NCBI GenBank assembly: GCA_032622095.1
Contig: CP136069.1
Coordinates: 36,244,194-36,308,193 of the forward strand
DNA length: 64,000 nucleotides
Reading direction: 5' to 3'
From: Siphonodentalium dalli
Lineage: Eukaryota; Mollusca; Scaphopoda; Gadilida; Siphonodentaliidae
The notes under the pieces were generated by a model. The model made no database searches. It was not told the DNA's origin and saw only the letters and a program-made list of their open reading frames with translations. This document shows positions 47,201 to 60,583 of the stretch, in pieces; the first letter of the stretch is position 1; each line of letters opens with the position of its first letter. The position numbers were made by a program, and so were the translations under genes.

Positions 47201-50200
47201 TATATTTGCGAATGAATGTCTGTCTGTGTTCTATAGAAATTCACAGGGGACCATATAGATGGCACAAAAGGGGTCTACTATGGGTAACTTTTTACGAGAA
47301 AGATAATGGTGCGGGTTATGGTTATATAAAGTGACGCCGCTGTTGTCAGTGGCAGGAAAGGGGGGGGGGGGGGTAGCAGAAAAGAAATTTGTCGCCGATT
47401 GCCACGAAACTTATATATAACCATCCCCATGATATAAGGAATCTGATGGTATGGTTTAAATATGTCAAAAGTGGTGACGTTCGAGTCAGGCATGCACGGA
47501 AGGGGAGGGGCACCAAACTTGATAACTAAGTTTAGCACCAAGGGACCATCTAGATGGCACCAACCGGGTCTACTAGGGGTAACTTTTTGCGAGAAAGATA
47601 ATGGTGCGGCTTAGAATTTTCTAAAGTGCCGCCGTTGTCAGGGGCAGAAAAGGGGAGGGACAGAACAAATGTGTGACACCGATTGCCACGAAACTTTTAT
47701 ATAATCATTGCCATGATATGAGGAATCTAATGGTGTTTTTTAAATATGTCAAACGTGGCGCCATTCGCGTTAGGGATGCACGGAAGGGGAGAGGGGCTCC
47801 AACATTGATAAACTAACTTTAGCGCCGATTTACACCAAATTGATATATATTCTTCTCCATGATAAATCTAAATGTGCGATTTAAAGACTCCAAATTGCTG
47901 TCGTTTGGACAAAAAATTGTGGAAGGGGCATTCAATTTGAATGGGTTGAGTCGCCGATTGCCACCACATTTATACCTATCACCCTCATGGTATGAAGAGT
48001 CTAATGGTGTGGCTTAAATATGTCTAAAGTGGCGTCATTCGAGTCAGGGATAGGCAGAGGGGCACCAAAATTGATACGCAATCAGTTTAGCACCAATTTC
48101 CACCAAAGTGATAGGCATTCTTATCCATAATACAAGGAGTCGGATCGTTTAATTTAAAGACGCCATGTTGGTGCTGTTTGATTGACAGCTGGTGGTTAGT
48201 TAGCACTAAATGTGTTTAGTCGCCGATTAGTACCAAACTTATCAATACTCATTTCCATGATATCAGGAGTCTAAGTGTGTGGTTTAAGGATGTCACAAGC
48301 TGTCACAAGTGGGGCCATTCGAGTCAGGATGCATTGAGGGTGAGAGGAACACAAAACAGATGAACAATATGTTTAGCGTCAGGGTTGCACTGAAAGGGAG
48401 AGGGGCACCAACTTTGATAAAAATAATTTTAGCGCCGATTTCCACCAAATTGATACACATTCTTCTCCATGATACAAGGAATCTAATTGTGTGATTTAAC
48501 GACGCCAAATTGGTGTCGTTTGGATGTAAGACAGGGGGTAGGCACTAAATTTGACAAGAATTGGTTTAGTCACCGATTGCTACCAAACTTATACAAAATC
48601 CTCCACATGGTATAATGATTCTAATGGTGTGGCTTAAAACTGTTAAAAGTGGCGTCATTCGAGTCAGGTGTGGACTGAAAAGGAGAGGGGCACCATAATT
48701 TATACACCGTAATTTTAGCGCCAATTCCACCAAATTGTAACATATTCTTGTCCATGATACGAGGAATCAAATCATGTTATTTAAAGACGCTATATTGGTA
48801 CTGTTTGTGTGAGAGATGGTGTGGATGGGCACTAAATTTGACCCCAAAAAAATGTTTAGTCGCTGATCAGCACTAAACTTATAAATAATCATCTCTATGA
48901 TATCATGAGACTAATTGTGTGGTTTAAAGATGTCAAAACTGGCGCCATTCGAGACAGAGGTTCACAGAGTGTGAGAGACACACAGCAATTGATAAACAAT
49001 ATGTTTAGCGCCAATTTCCACCAGACTGGTACATATTGTTATCCGTGATTCTAGGAATCTAAACGTGTTGTTTAAATATGCCAAATTGTTGCCGTTTGGG
49101 TGAGATATGGGGGCCCTAAATTTGATATTAATTTATATACTCGCCAATGTTCAACAATTTTATATATATTCATCTCGATAATGAGTCTAAGTTTGGGGTT
49201 TAGTGATGTCAAGTGTGGTGCCTCTTGAGTCCGAAATAGGGATGGGCGGGTCACCAAAAGAGACAGAAATATGTTTAGTGCCAATTTACATCAAATTCAT
49301 ACACGTTCTTCTCAAATGATACGAGGAATAAAATCGGGCGTGTTAAAAACGTCACATTTGGTGCCTAGATATATTTGCACATATATGTCTGGCTGTATGT
49401 GTTCTATATATAACTTCAGGGGGCACAATCGAGTTGGCACAAAGGCATTCTAAAAGTGTTAACTTTTTACGTGGAAGATAATGGTACATGCTAAAATATT
49501 ATAATAGATCATGTTAATATTATAACACAATTGAGTCTGCCCCATTCAATATAGTTTCCACACAAAAGTTACAAGAGATATGGAAATGTATATATATAAG
49601 GCCTGTTCAACAATAGTGATCACAGTGTGCCGTCAAATATACTTTCATCTGAGATAAGAGAAAACGGAGTCAGTGGAACATAACGTTTCAGGATCCTCCA
49701 ATACTGACATCTGACAAGATTATATCTGCACAATATTCAGATGATATCTTTCATGTTTTAGAAAAGACTCATCGCCTAACATAAACAACTAAAATCTCGC
49801 TCTGAGTCGGGCACATGTAGCTGATATAGTTGCATAGCAACTTTTAATTAAAACTGAGAATAATTAGCCAGTATATAGCACAATGGACAGAGGAGCACCT
49901 GGATATTTCTTTAAAACATCTGTATCTTCAAGGAGATATGATAACCAGGTGTCCTGAAAATCTTATTCAAACCCACTAGATTGATTGATAAATCTTCATG
50001 TAAAATCCAATTGTCGTCTTTTATTTTTGCGAACTAGTGTGTTTATGATGTTCATGTTATAACGTCTGAAGTATACGCAGTTGTAAATAAATAAATAGTT
50101 CTTTATTGGTGGGACGCATTAATCGCGATAAACAAAATGACAATTGCTCGGATCAGACAAGGTGAGCTTCTCCTTATATTCCGTGTGTAAGAATCATGTT

Positions 50201-50331
50201 TTGTGATGCTATTTGGATATATAATATGTGTAACGCTTTGAACAAGAGCATCCTATATTCCGAGCATATATCCACAATATGCAGAGGGTTTCACATCAAT
50301 TTAACCTGGGCAACGCCGGTTAACCCTGCTG
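47201..50331 (+). repeat. Left arm of a giant inverted repeat (~3.1 kb)
   Basis: The arm runs from TTTGCGAATGAATGTCTGTC to GGCAACGCCGG...AACCCTGCT and is matched in inverted orientation, in the same order, by 53,346-56,550. The outer two thirds consist of an alternating ~140-bp tandem repeat. TTTAGCGCCGATTTCCACC-type monomers lie at about 47,818, 48,090, 48,430, 48,713, 49,003 and 49,277. They alternate with TTTAGTCGCCGATTGCCACC-type monomers. A block reading GGGTCTACTAGGGGTAAC then GAGAAAGATAATGGTG bounds it at 47,270, 47,570 and 49,450. A 14-G run lies at 47,360. The inner third is unique sequence. The microsatellite start and CTAGT-like inner end resemble non-autonomous Helitron-like elements. 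No gene is present. Confidence 0.92.
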
Positions 50332-52243
50332 GTCAACTATATACACATAGGCATTACATATATACACATTTACTCTATAACTACATTAAAGCTCCAATTT
50401 ATTGTATATATGCACAATAACATGATCTAGAATGCGTCACCATTTCTGACTACGATTACTGTCGATGAGTTTAAAGCCGAGGACAACAGACGTGAATGCA
50501 GATCTATCTTCTCGTGACACAGTGCCGGGAAATACGATGCTCGGTATAGATATAATTAAAACTAAAATAAAAACAGAACTGAGACTCGGAAAACCTCACA
50601 ACAGCCCTACTGTACTGTCACCATTTTCTGTGAAGGACGGTGCCAATCTTGTTTAATCGACCATCGGTATTGGCAGTATTATTAATTGTTGTTGTTTTCT
50701 GTTCATATTCCAGTTTATTGTCTACTGCATGGTAGGCACATAATACAGATTATTATCATTGGGCTGAAGTGGCCACTTCCTGTTTTGTGTATAATTCAGT
50801 AAAGGATAATGACCTTGTGTTTGCCTGATGCCAAATAATCACCAAACACCTCGAAGCGGCCGGTGGTGATTATTTGGTCTCAGGCACTTCACGAGGTCAT
50901 TATCTGACTTCAAACTCACACACCCATGTGCACATCATATATGTGTGGCATATGGGTATTCGGACACATTAAAACCCACTATCAAATAATTTTATTGGTT
51001 TGACATGGTTTGGCATATATATCTGAACTAATAGCGAGCGGTTGGCAACTGTGCGTGTGATATCTTAACACAATCTGCAGTCGTCACATTTCAGCACGGG
51101 CTGAATGCAAGTCGTCATTAATCAGGAAAAATTACCGTATTGTATGTCACCTCATTGTGGTTTGTCGCTGTACTGCGGACTCACGGCATGCATGTGAGAT
51201 AATTTTGTTTTCATTTTTATCTATTTCAGCCTTTTTTCGTACATGATTTCATACTGAATTGTTATCTGTAGAACGATTACTAGCTTGAATTTCAATAACC
51301 CTCATTTGGTCAAAGAATGGACGTGGTAACACTGTTTTCGTTTGGGTGCGGCGTCAAGCTTCGAAGTTTAAACTGCACTCCTCCATTCTGCAAACTGTCC
51401 TGCATCCATTTTCGGGTTAGCAAACAGCATTCTTCAACTGGATTTCGTATTTTTCTCTTTGTTTTCTGTTTTGCACGTCCATTTTATATTTGTTGTTGGG
51501 TGCGTTTTAAATGTCATTTCAGAGTAGATGCGATTACTTATCGTTCTTTACATTATATTATTCGTGGAACTTTCTTTTAGTTTACCTTGATTTAATTTAG
51601 AATTGGACTGATAAATTGTTTCTATAACATGACCGTGGGGTGGGGGTTGGTTGGTCAAACTTATCATACATGATTATCTGTCTCATCTAAGATTTTCTAT
51701 GTATACAAACTTTTTTGTTTTGTTTGGCAATCAACTTGTTATATTTAAATATTGACGCGAAAATGTAGTTTCTGTTTGGGTATGGACAACTAGGAATTTC
51801 CAACTGCATTTGTAACCAAATCTGGAAAATCTATTTGGGCTGAAAGCATACAACGGGTATACTTCAAGCTTTCCAATTGTTGTATATATGTCTCGCCAAC
51901 CCTCGTCTATGGTGGTGATTTTTCCAAAATTATTTATGACACTTTTATTAAATATTTTCACTGATATTATGATTTTAATTTTAACATCAGATAATTGTCA
52001 ACTTATTGTTACTTTTATAATTGATGTGTCATTAACTCATTGATATGTCCAACTATTGCACATTTTGATAAAAGTTTCGCGCAAAACCAGCTCTATCCAC
52101 TCGCCACGTCCTTGTCTCACATTTTTCGCAAATTTGGAATTCAGTTTGATGTAGTTCTTCACCGTTGATGTCGCTGGGAGATTAACATGTCGAATGTTAT
52201 TAATCGACTGGAAGATACCACACGCTGTTTCCGTCCTGGTTAA
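50332..52243. other. Unique centre of the giant inverted repeat, left part
   Basis: There is a palindrome at 50,805. Open frames here (for example 51317-51580, plus) have no recognisable motif. On the minus strand, 52,240-52,041 is open for ~66 codons with protein-like composition (IFQSINNIRHVNLPATSTVK, RQGRGEWIELVLRETF). It abuts the TTAA-flanked element and is unrecognised. Confidence 0.5.
50805..50904. repeat. 100-bp imperfect palindrome
   Basis: GATAATGACCT at 50805 pairs with AGGTCATTATC ending at 50904. CCAAATAATCACCA pairs with TGGTGATTATTTGG inside it, leaving a ~17-nt GC-rich loop. Confidence 0.88.
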
Positions 52244-53048
52244 GTTGTCCTGCTAATTTGCGATTATGCTGGTGGGTCCTGCTGTTTTCTATGATGCTGG
52301 TAGTGGACAACTGATGCTGCTAAATACAATATATTGCTATTTTTCTAAAGTTGCTATTTAGATGTGTTTGGCTAATCTGACTTGAGAAACAGGAATAGCC
52401 ATCTAGATTATGACTTACATGTTGGTAATAACCAAAATAGTCATTATTTAAAGGGGCATGGTTTATTCGAACTTCAACATTTTGTCCCTGTAATTTTGGA
52501 AGCATGTGTCACATAGGTTGATAAATACACGATATATTGATATACCGGCTCCATATGCTCTGAAAAATACTTGTCAATGTCACGGCTCTTTTCAAACTTT
52601 TTTCAATTTTCGCCCCGAAGTGAAACAAAAGTTCGTTACTTCTACCACTTCAGGAAGACTAACAAGGAACGTTCTTTATTGTTTCGTGCCATCCAGATCT
52701 TTATGCATTCGATCACTTGAATTATTTTGTTCTGTAGCTTAACACGAGAATGTTAGCGTATTTATCGACCTATGGTGATGTCTGGAACCGGACCGCAATG
52801 TAATAAAATTCGAGCATAATTTGGATCTTCAAACCACTCATCCCTTGAAATATCTTACAATATACAAATTAAATATGTTTTTCAATGTTTTATAAACATA
52901 ATGGCTTTTCTCCATTCGTTCATATTAGCCACAGGTCGTGAAAACTACCACTAAGGAAAAATAACGGTATATTTTCAAAACAGCATCATTTTACTCCACC
53001 AACATCACAGTAATTCACCAGGACCCACCAACATAACAGCAGGACCAC
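52244..53048. mobile_element. 805-bp TIR element flanked by TTAA
   Basis: TTAA at 52240-52243 and 53049-53052 flank inverted ends starting GT[T/G]GTCCTGCT. The similarity continues inward for ~75 bp (GGTGGGTCCTG, GATGCTG/GATGTTGG). A TTAA target duplication is typical of piggyBac-like elements, but these ends do not start with the usual CCY. No transposase is present, so it is non-autonomous. Confidence 0.72.
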
Positions 53049-53345
53049 TTAACCGGGAGTGTTTATTCCACTTCCCGAGATGGTCATTATTTTACCGGTC
53101 ATTATGTAGATCATGCACAGTTGAGTTAATAATGACTCGCAAACTAATTACCACCTCGGCGAGCTAACATAGGTAGACGCGCAAGTGGGTATTAATTATG
53201 ATTAATATAGGCAAAAAATCAACAAACACTTGTTAATTTATCAATGAAGATCTCGTTGAACTTCAATAGTCCTGGATCCATCAGAACTGCGAACACATCC
53301 GATGATAGTTGGTGTTTAATGTGAGATCCGATTTTATTTCATACT

Positions 53346-56300
53346 AGCAGGGTTACCCGGCGTTGCCCAGGTTAAAGTGACATGAAACCATCCGCATACT
53401 GTGGATATATGTTGGGAATAAAGGATACTCTTGTCCAAAGCGTTACACATATTCTCATAAATTATATATACAAATAGCATCACAAAACATGATTCTTACA
53501 CACGGAATATAAATAGCTTACGTTGTCGGATCGGAGCTATTGTCATTTTGTTTATCGCGATTAATCCTTCCCACCAATAAAGAACAATTTATTTATTTAC
53601 AACTGCGTATACTTCAGACGTTATAACATGACATCATAAACGCATTAGTACGCAAAAAATAAAATACGACAATTGGGTTTTACATATAATTGTATCAATC
53701 AATCTAGTGGGTTTGACTAAGATTTTGAGGACGCCTGGTTATCATATCTCCGCGAAGATACAGATGTTTTAAAGAAATGTCAAAGTGCTCCTCTGTTCAT
53801 TGTGCTATATACTGGATAATTATTCTCAGTTTAAAAGAATTGTTGCTATGTAACTATATCAGCTAAATGTGCAGGACACAGAGCGAGATTTTGAGTTGTT
53901 TATGTTAGGCGATGAGTCTGTTCTAAAACATGAAAGATATTCTCTGTATATTGAGCAGATACAACCTTGTCAGATGTCAGTATTGGAGGATCCTGAAAAG
54001 TCATGTGCCACTGACTCCGTTTACTTTTATCTCAGAAGAAATTATATTTTACGGCACACTGTGACCACTATTGTTGACAGGCCTTCTAAACATTTCTAAA
54101 CATTTCCATATCTCTTGTAACTTTTTTGTTGAAACTATATTCAATGGGGCAGATTCAATTGTGTTATAATATTAACATGAGCTACACTAATATTTTAACA
54201 TGCACCTTTATCTTCCTTGTAAAAAGTTACCACTGTTAGAACGCCTTGGTGCCATCTCGATTGTACCCCGTGAAGTTATATATAGAACACATACAGACAG
54301 ACATATATTTGCAAATATATCTAGGCACCAAATGTGACGTTGTTAACATTCACAATTTGATTCCTCGTATCGTTTGAAATGAATGTGTATGAATTTGATG
54401 CTAATTAGCACTAAACATACTTTATATCAGTTGTGGTGACCCGCCGGTCCCTACTTCGGACTCAAGCGGCGCCACATTTGACATCATTAAACCACAAACT
54501 TAGACTCATTATGGAGATGAACATATATAAAATTGTTGAAAATTGGTGAGTATACATATTCGTATCAAATTTCCATATATCTCACCCAAACGGCACCAAT
54601 TTGGCGTATTTAAACCACACGGTTAGATTCCTCGTATCACGGAGAAGAATATTTGTCAGTCTGGTGGAAATCGGCGCTAAACAAGTTTATCCATGTTTGT
54701 GTCTCTCTCTGTGGACCCCTGTCTCGAATGGCACCACTTTTGACATCATTAAACCACACAATTAGACTCCTGATATCATGGAGATATATATTAATGAATT
54801 TGGTGCTAATCAATGTTAGTGCCCACCCCACACCATCTCTCATATAGCGCATTTAAATCACGTGATTTGATTCCTCGTACATGTATCATGGATAAGAATA
54901 TGTGTATCAATTTGGTGGAAATTGGCGCTAAAATGATTGTGTATCAATTATTGTGCCCCCCTCCTTTTCAGTTTAAATTTAAGTTGGTAGCAATCGGTGA
55001 CTAAACCAATTCTTATCAAATGTAGTGCCTACCACCCCCCCCAATCTCACATCCAAACGACACCAACCTGGCGTCTTTAAATCACACAATTTGATTCCTT
55101 GTATCATGGAGAAGAATGTGTATTAATTTGGTGGAAATCGGCGCTAAAAGTATTTTGATCAATGCTAGTGCACCTCTCCCTTTCAGTGCACCCCTGACTC
55201 GAATGCCGCCACCTTTGACAGCTTTAAGCCACCCCATTAGACTCCTCATATCGTGTTGATGATTTTGTATACAATTGGCGAGTATACAAATTCGTATACA
55301 ATTTAGCCCCCCCCCCCCCATATCTCTGATCCAAAACGGCACCAATTTGGCGTATCTAAACCACACGATTAGTTTTCTCGTATTACGGAGAATATGTAAA
55401 AATCTGGTGGAAATCAGCATTAAACATATAGCTCATCTTTTTTGTGTTCGTCTCACCCTCTATGCATCCTGACTCGAGTGGCCCCACTTGTGGCAGCTTG
55501 TGATATCCTTAAACCACACACTTAGACTCCTGATATTATGGCGATGCTTATAGATTATTGATAAGTTTGGAATACCAATTTTGATAAAAATTTAGTGCAC
55601 AGTGACCCCCATCTCTCACCCAAACAGAACCAACATGGCGTCTTTAAATCATACGATCAGACTCCTCGTATTATAGATAAAAATGCGAATCACTTTGGTG
55701 GAAATTGGCGCTAAACTCATTGCGTATCTGCCTTTCAACAATTAGACTCCTCATACCATTGGTATGATAATGTATAGGTGTTGTGGCAATCGGCGACTAA
55801 ACCCATTCTTATCAAATTGATTGCCCCTCCCACAATCCAAACGACAGCAATTTGGTATCTTTAAATCGCATAATTAGATTCCTTGTATCATGGAGAAGAA
55901 TATATATCAATTTGGTGGAAATCGGCGCTAAAATTAGTTTTATAAAGTTTGGTGTCCCTCTCCCCTTGTGTGCACCCCTGACGCGAATGGCGCCACGTTT
56001 GACCATATTTAAACAACACCGTTAGATTCCTCATATCATGGGAATTATTATATAAAAGTTTTGCGGCAATCGGCGGCAAACATTTTTCTAATTCTCCCCT
56101 TTTCTGCCCCTGACAACGGCGTCACTTTAGAAAATTATTACCAGCACCATTATCTTTCTCGTAAAAAGTTACCACTAGTAGACCGTTTCGTGCCATCTAA
56201 ATGGTCCCTCGGCGCTAAACTTAGTTTATCAATTGTGGTGCTCCTCTCCACTTCCGTGCATCCTGACTCGAACGGCGCCACTCTTGACATATTTAAACAA

Positions 56301-56550
56301 CACCATCAGATTTCTTATATCATGGCGATGATTATATATAAGTTTCGTGGCAATTGGCGACAACATTTTTGTCTGCCCCTTCCCCCTTTCTGCCCCTGAC
56401 AACAACGACGTCACTTTATAAAATCATAACCCTCACCATTATCTTTCTCGTATAAAGTTATTCCTAGTAGACCCCTTTGGTGCCATCTAGATGGTCCCCT
56501 GTGAATTTCTATAGAACACAGACAGACAGACAGACATTCGCAAATATATA
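53346..56550 (-). repeat. Right arm of the giant inverted repeat (~3.2 kb)
   Basis: This is the reverse complement of 47,201-50,331 along its whole length. For example, CATAATGACATCATAAACGC-like and ATCAATCTAGTGGGTTTGA text mirrors the left arm near 50,050 and 49,975. GATGGTCCCCTGTGAATTTC near 56,495 mirrors 47,245. The tandem zone is of similar size to that of the left arm. The arms differ at roughly one site in eight by eye, so the pair is not very recent. The inner end reads CTAGCAGGGTTACCCGGCG. Confidence 0.92.
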
Positions 56551-58779
56551 TATAGACTGAATATATATTTGATAATCTTCCCGGAGTACAACACGTCTAA
56601 TCGAAACAAATGACGCCATATAATCTGGCTTATGTATGATATATTCCTATATAGGTACGATGTCTTTATAGGTATAGTAGGGCGTGCCTAAGAATAATTA
56701 GGAAATTATAATGAAAGACCGGGAATCAGTTATAGTGGCTGATGTATACTGGGTGCACATTTAAACTGCATTTTCACGTGAATTTTTATGCACACAAGGT
56801 TGCATGTTTCTAATATATAGGTTATAAACAAATATTACGAGCTCCTCCAATATAATATACTTCAATTATTAAAGGAACCTATACATCATAAGTTTGGAGG
56901 TGAACCTTTACCCATATGGCCACGCCATATGTTCGCGCCTTCCGGGTAGCTGGTAATATTTAGGTCCGAATACATTTTACCTTCCCTTTGAACCATCTAA
57001 TTCGAGGAAGGGGAATATTTCCCTCAAAGGTTAAAGCATGTAATTACATAGTGGCTCAAACACCGAGCTAAAAGCTCGTTATTAATAAATTGTCAACAGT
57101 CATGGAATGCTAACATGAAACTCTCTATATTTATATTACTGTAATATGTACATTACTTCACATCAGTTTTTTTAATAAACGGTGCGCGCCTGTACTGTCG
57201 TTGGAAGCACCATATGAATTAGGACTTGCAAGCATCCATTAGCAACTAACAGCATTCGTCTGCTAAATCAATGTGCAATAAACCTACACAAAAACAAATT
57301 CACAATTGTCCGTCAATGTTTGCTGCCGCGAATTGAACTGATAAACCTGTGTTCTATACGTCGGCGAGGCCTTGGAATAAATGGATTCCGAAATGTCATG
57401 GGGCTATATCCCTCGGAAACCTTTTAATTCTGACAAATATAATGCGTGTTTTTGTTAAAGATACATGAATTGTCAGCGATGGTTCATTGTGTCGCCTTTA
57501 TGCAGAAGTGCGTTCTTTTCCGAATGGAAGTCGAGCAGCATTTATGTTCTAACTCGCTTGCAGCTCGAACGAACATAAAGTATTTATGGAATAACTACAA
57601 CGAATGCATGATGTTAAATGTAAACTTTAATGGACAAACGTGAAGTGTAGCGATAAATATCGTTCGCAGACTATCAGTCATAAACAAATAAGACATGAAA
57701 TGATGAATATTATAGTGTTACAAGCATCTCCCAATCATGGGGTGGTGGGTGGGGGGGATACAACGCAAAACTTCAAGAGTAGAATGAAGCTTGACCACCG
57801 TGTCAAGCGAGTTAAACCAATGCAAAATCAGTCGTGTGAATAAGCTCACACGAGCTCGTCGTTACGATTGCCTTGAGCATCGTTCAGACGGCGCGGTATT
57901 GACCCAGTTTGAATGACCAAAACAAACTGGACAACTTCGTTAACTCGTTACCGGCCGTGCACTATGCACACGTTGGCGAACATCAATAAATATATTTCTG
58001 TTCAACAACTATATACACGCGTATTGAAGTTACAGTCTGGCCACACTTTTTACTATAAGATGCCAAAATATGATTGGAATCAATTATTTTTAAAGTTTGT
58101 AACAAGTATAATGTGGAACAGTCAACGAGCCTGATTTATCTCGATATAGTGCACCAGACAAATTTGGACATTAAAGGCTCGCGTATATAGTGTTGGGCCA
58201 TCCCCAAATTATTTCGTTTTGAAACATAAATCTACAAGTTTATTCACTTTGGCTATATATATTTATAACTGTTCATTAAAGATGGCCTATCTCATCCTAC
58301 AACAAGTGTTTTATAGACACCTGTCCGGAAACGTTTCTATCAATTAATATTGATTTTATTTCGAATATTCTGGTATAATACACATATAATCAATTTTGGA
58401 CATTTTGCGGCTCGCGATCGTTCGGAGCGTAACTATGAGCACAGGTGTCCTCGGATCATATATATATTAATCTATCCCCGGATAACTATATAAAACGTAT
58501 TTATGAAGAGATAAACATGCATATTTAAGCGACATAATAAGTTTATCTTCAGTGTTAAAAACACCCTTAAAATCCAGGAGCCTTTGCAGGCCGACTATAA
58601 ATATGCTGTGTTTTCACTCCGTGACATAGTAGCCACACACACGCATATACATTCTCATTATTGTCATCTGATATGTTTCTGTTGATATATACTTGCTGCT
58701 TAAGTTAATTAAATAGCTACATATGCAGCTCGAAATCGCTGCAATGGCGCTGCGTTGAACAACAATTTTGCTCTCGTGT
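56551..58779. other. Unrecognised DNA
   Basis: Short frames without motifs, including 57446-57643 and 57640-57843. No repeat or RNA feature was recognised. Confidence 0.45.
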
Positions 58780-59160
58780 CTTGATTCTTGCTTCGTTACT
58801 TCGCCACGAAGAAACCGAAAAAATCAAACGAAGCAAGTGAAACAAATCGTATGAACAAAAGCGAAAACACATCATTGCTATTTCGCTTGCGTCATTCGGT
58901 TATTTCGTGCGACATTTTGTCTTCTTTTTTTTGGCTTCCTGTGGTTCCGTCGCATGGTTCCCGTCGAAAATTTAAATATGTTTACCGGCTCTCTAACCGA
59001 ACTTGGTTGTTGCTGTTGCTGGGTTTCAGTGGTTAATTCTCTTGCTTCGGATACTTCGCAAAAAAAGCGAAGGAAACGCCCAAAGCGAAAAAGCAACCAA
59101 ATGTCACACGAAGGAACAGAATCAAGCGAAAAAACCAAAGGAAGTAAAGGAGGCGAAAAA
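58780..59160. repeat. CGAA/TTCG-rich fold-back region
   Basis: CTTGCTTCGTT (58787-58797) pairs with AACGAAGCAAG (58827-58837). The region switches from TTCG-rich to CGAA-rich, with TTTCGCTTG near 58,881 and its inverse near 59,130. Overlapping open frames of 80-105 codons on both strands follow from this composition. Confidence 0.5.
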
Positions 59161-59280
59161 GTTTACATGGCGGAAACAGGAACACTCTTGTCAAAGTACC
59201 GCCGGTACCTGGATTACCGGAACCGAGACGGCACTGGTGTGGTACCGCGGTACCGGTACCGATACTTCTAGTAACAAGAA
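59161..59280. repeat. GGTACC-rich low-complexity stretch
   Basis: GGTACC and CCGGTACCGG words recur between 59,195 and 59,265, with local self-complementarity. Confidence 0.7.
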
Positions 59281-59404
59281 ATTCAATTAATTGAGGAAAA
59301 ACGCCCACTGACCTGAGTGGTATTGATAAGCTATTGGAGGGTCTTCAGGATTGACAGTATAAATGTCCATTCAACTAAAGAATGAGTATATTTACCCCAG
59401 TGGT

Positions 59405-59690
59405 ATAGTATAATGATAGTATGAATGCGATACCATCCACAAAACACAGTGTGAGCTGAACGTTTGTTTACTTAGAGCACGTGTAAATAGTGAGCGATAA
59501 GGAATTTTACACAGTGGCGATTTTTTAAGAGAGAGTGATTCACGGTGATCCATTCAACACCGAAATCTTGAGAAGCGTGAATTAGCTAATTATTAAAACA
59601 TTTATGTTGTAAACAACTTGGTGCCGTTTCTAACCAAAGTTCAGTTAGTGGGGGGGGGGGGGGGGTTCATCGATGTTGCTTATTGCATAG
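59405..59690. mobile_element. Small TIR element, copy 3 of the dispersed family
   Basis: AGCGATAAGGAATTTTACAC near 59,492 and TTGCTTATTGC at 59676-59686 are the degenerate ends. The internal GAGTGATTCACGGTGATCC and AACCAAAGTTC phrases match the copy at 45.1-45.3 kb. A 16-G run lies at 59650-59665. Confidence 0.65.
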
Positions 59691-60583
59691 TATTTCCGCA
59701 ATGTTTGGTTACATAACACACAGTAATAGTACTAACATCACAGTAACATGACAATAAGTCATTAACATGTAATTCGTGTGATATTTATGATTGGAATAAG
59801 AACATACTTTGTCTATAAATTAATATTATTTCTGTTTATGGCAGTTTTAACGGATGTGACATTTTAACAGCAATGCCCACTGCCAACACTTACTAGTACC
59901 GTATAATTAATGTCAGAAGGTGGTACCATTGACATTTTTTAAATGATGTTAAATTATTATTAACATTTGCTAAAATATTTAGAATGTTAGAATTATAAGC
60001 GGGTCACTGGGTCTCAGTTATGTTGAAATATGGCCTAAACTGCCCTTTAACTTTACGTAGCTTATTTCTCTGAGTAGATAACATATTTCCCTTAAAGTGA
60101 AATAAATATATATTTATATCATCACAAACGATCTTCGTTGGGCCTTTTCAAGTCTTTAATTTAAGCTACCTGTATCTGGTTCTCACACACTACAGTAAGA
60201 AATGATGTGTCATCAATATTCACTTATATGAACATAATGTGTTTTGCTAAATTGTCAAAGTTTAGATCCAAAAAGTTGAATGCCTGGAGTGAATGTATCT
60301 ACAACGAGGTCTCAATCTGTCTACATCTTCGCATGCAAAATAGCAAACTAACATTGAATGTCTCAATCAGCTTGAGGATGGGAACGACCCACCATATGGT
60401 AAATATTCAACCAGGCTCTGCTTAAGTTAAAATTTAAAGTTTAAACTAAATTCAACACATTATAAAAATATAAGTTTTTTAATTGATGACTGATGTACAT
60501 TACAGTACAGTACACATCAAATAGTAATATTAATAAATTAACATTATGATCTTGTAACTAATCATGTTAGAATATTGACAGTA
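59691..60583. other. Unrecognised AT-rich DNA
   Basis: No recognisable coding, RNA or repeat feature. Confidence 0.45.

Noticed and set aside
58878-59308. Overlapping 80-105-residue frames on both strands
   Set aside because: Strand-symmetric CGAA/TTCG composition explains them.
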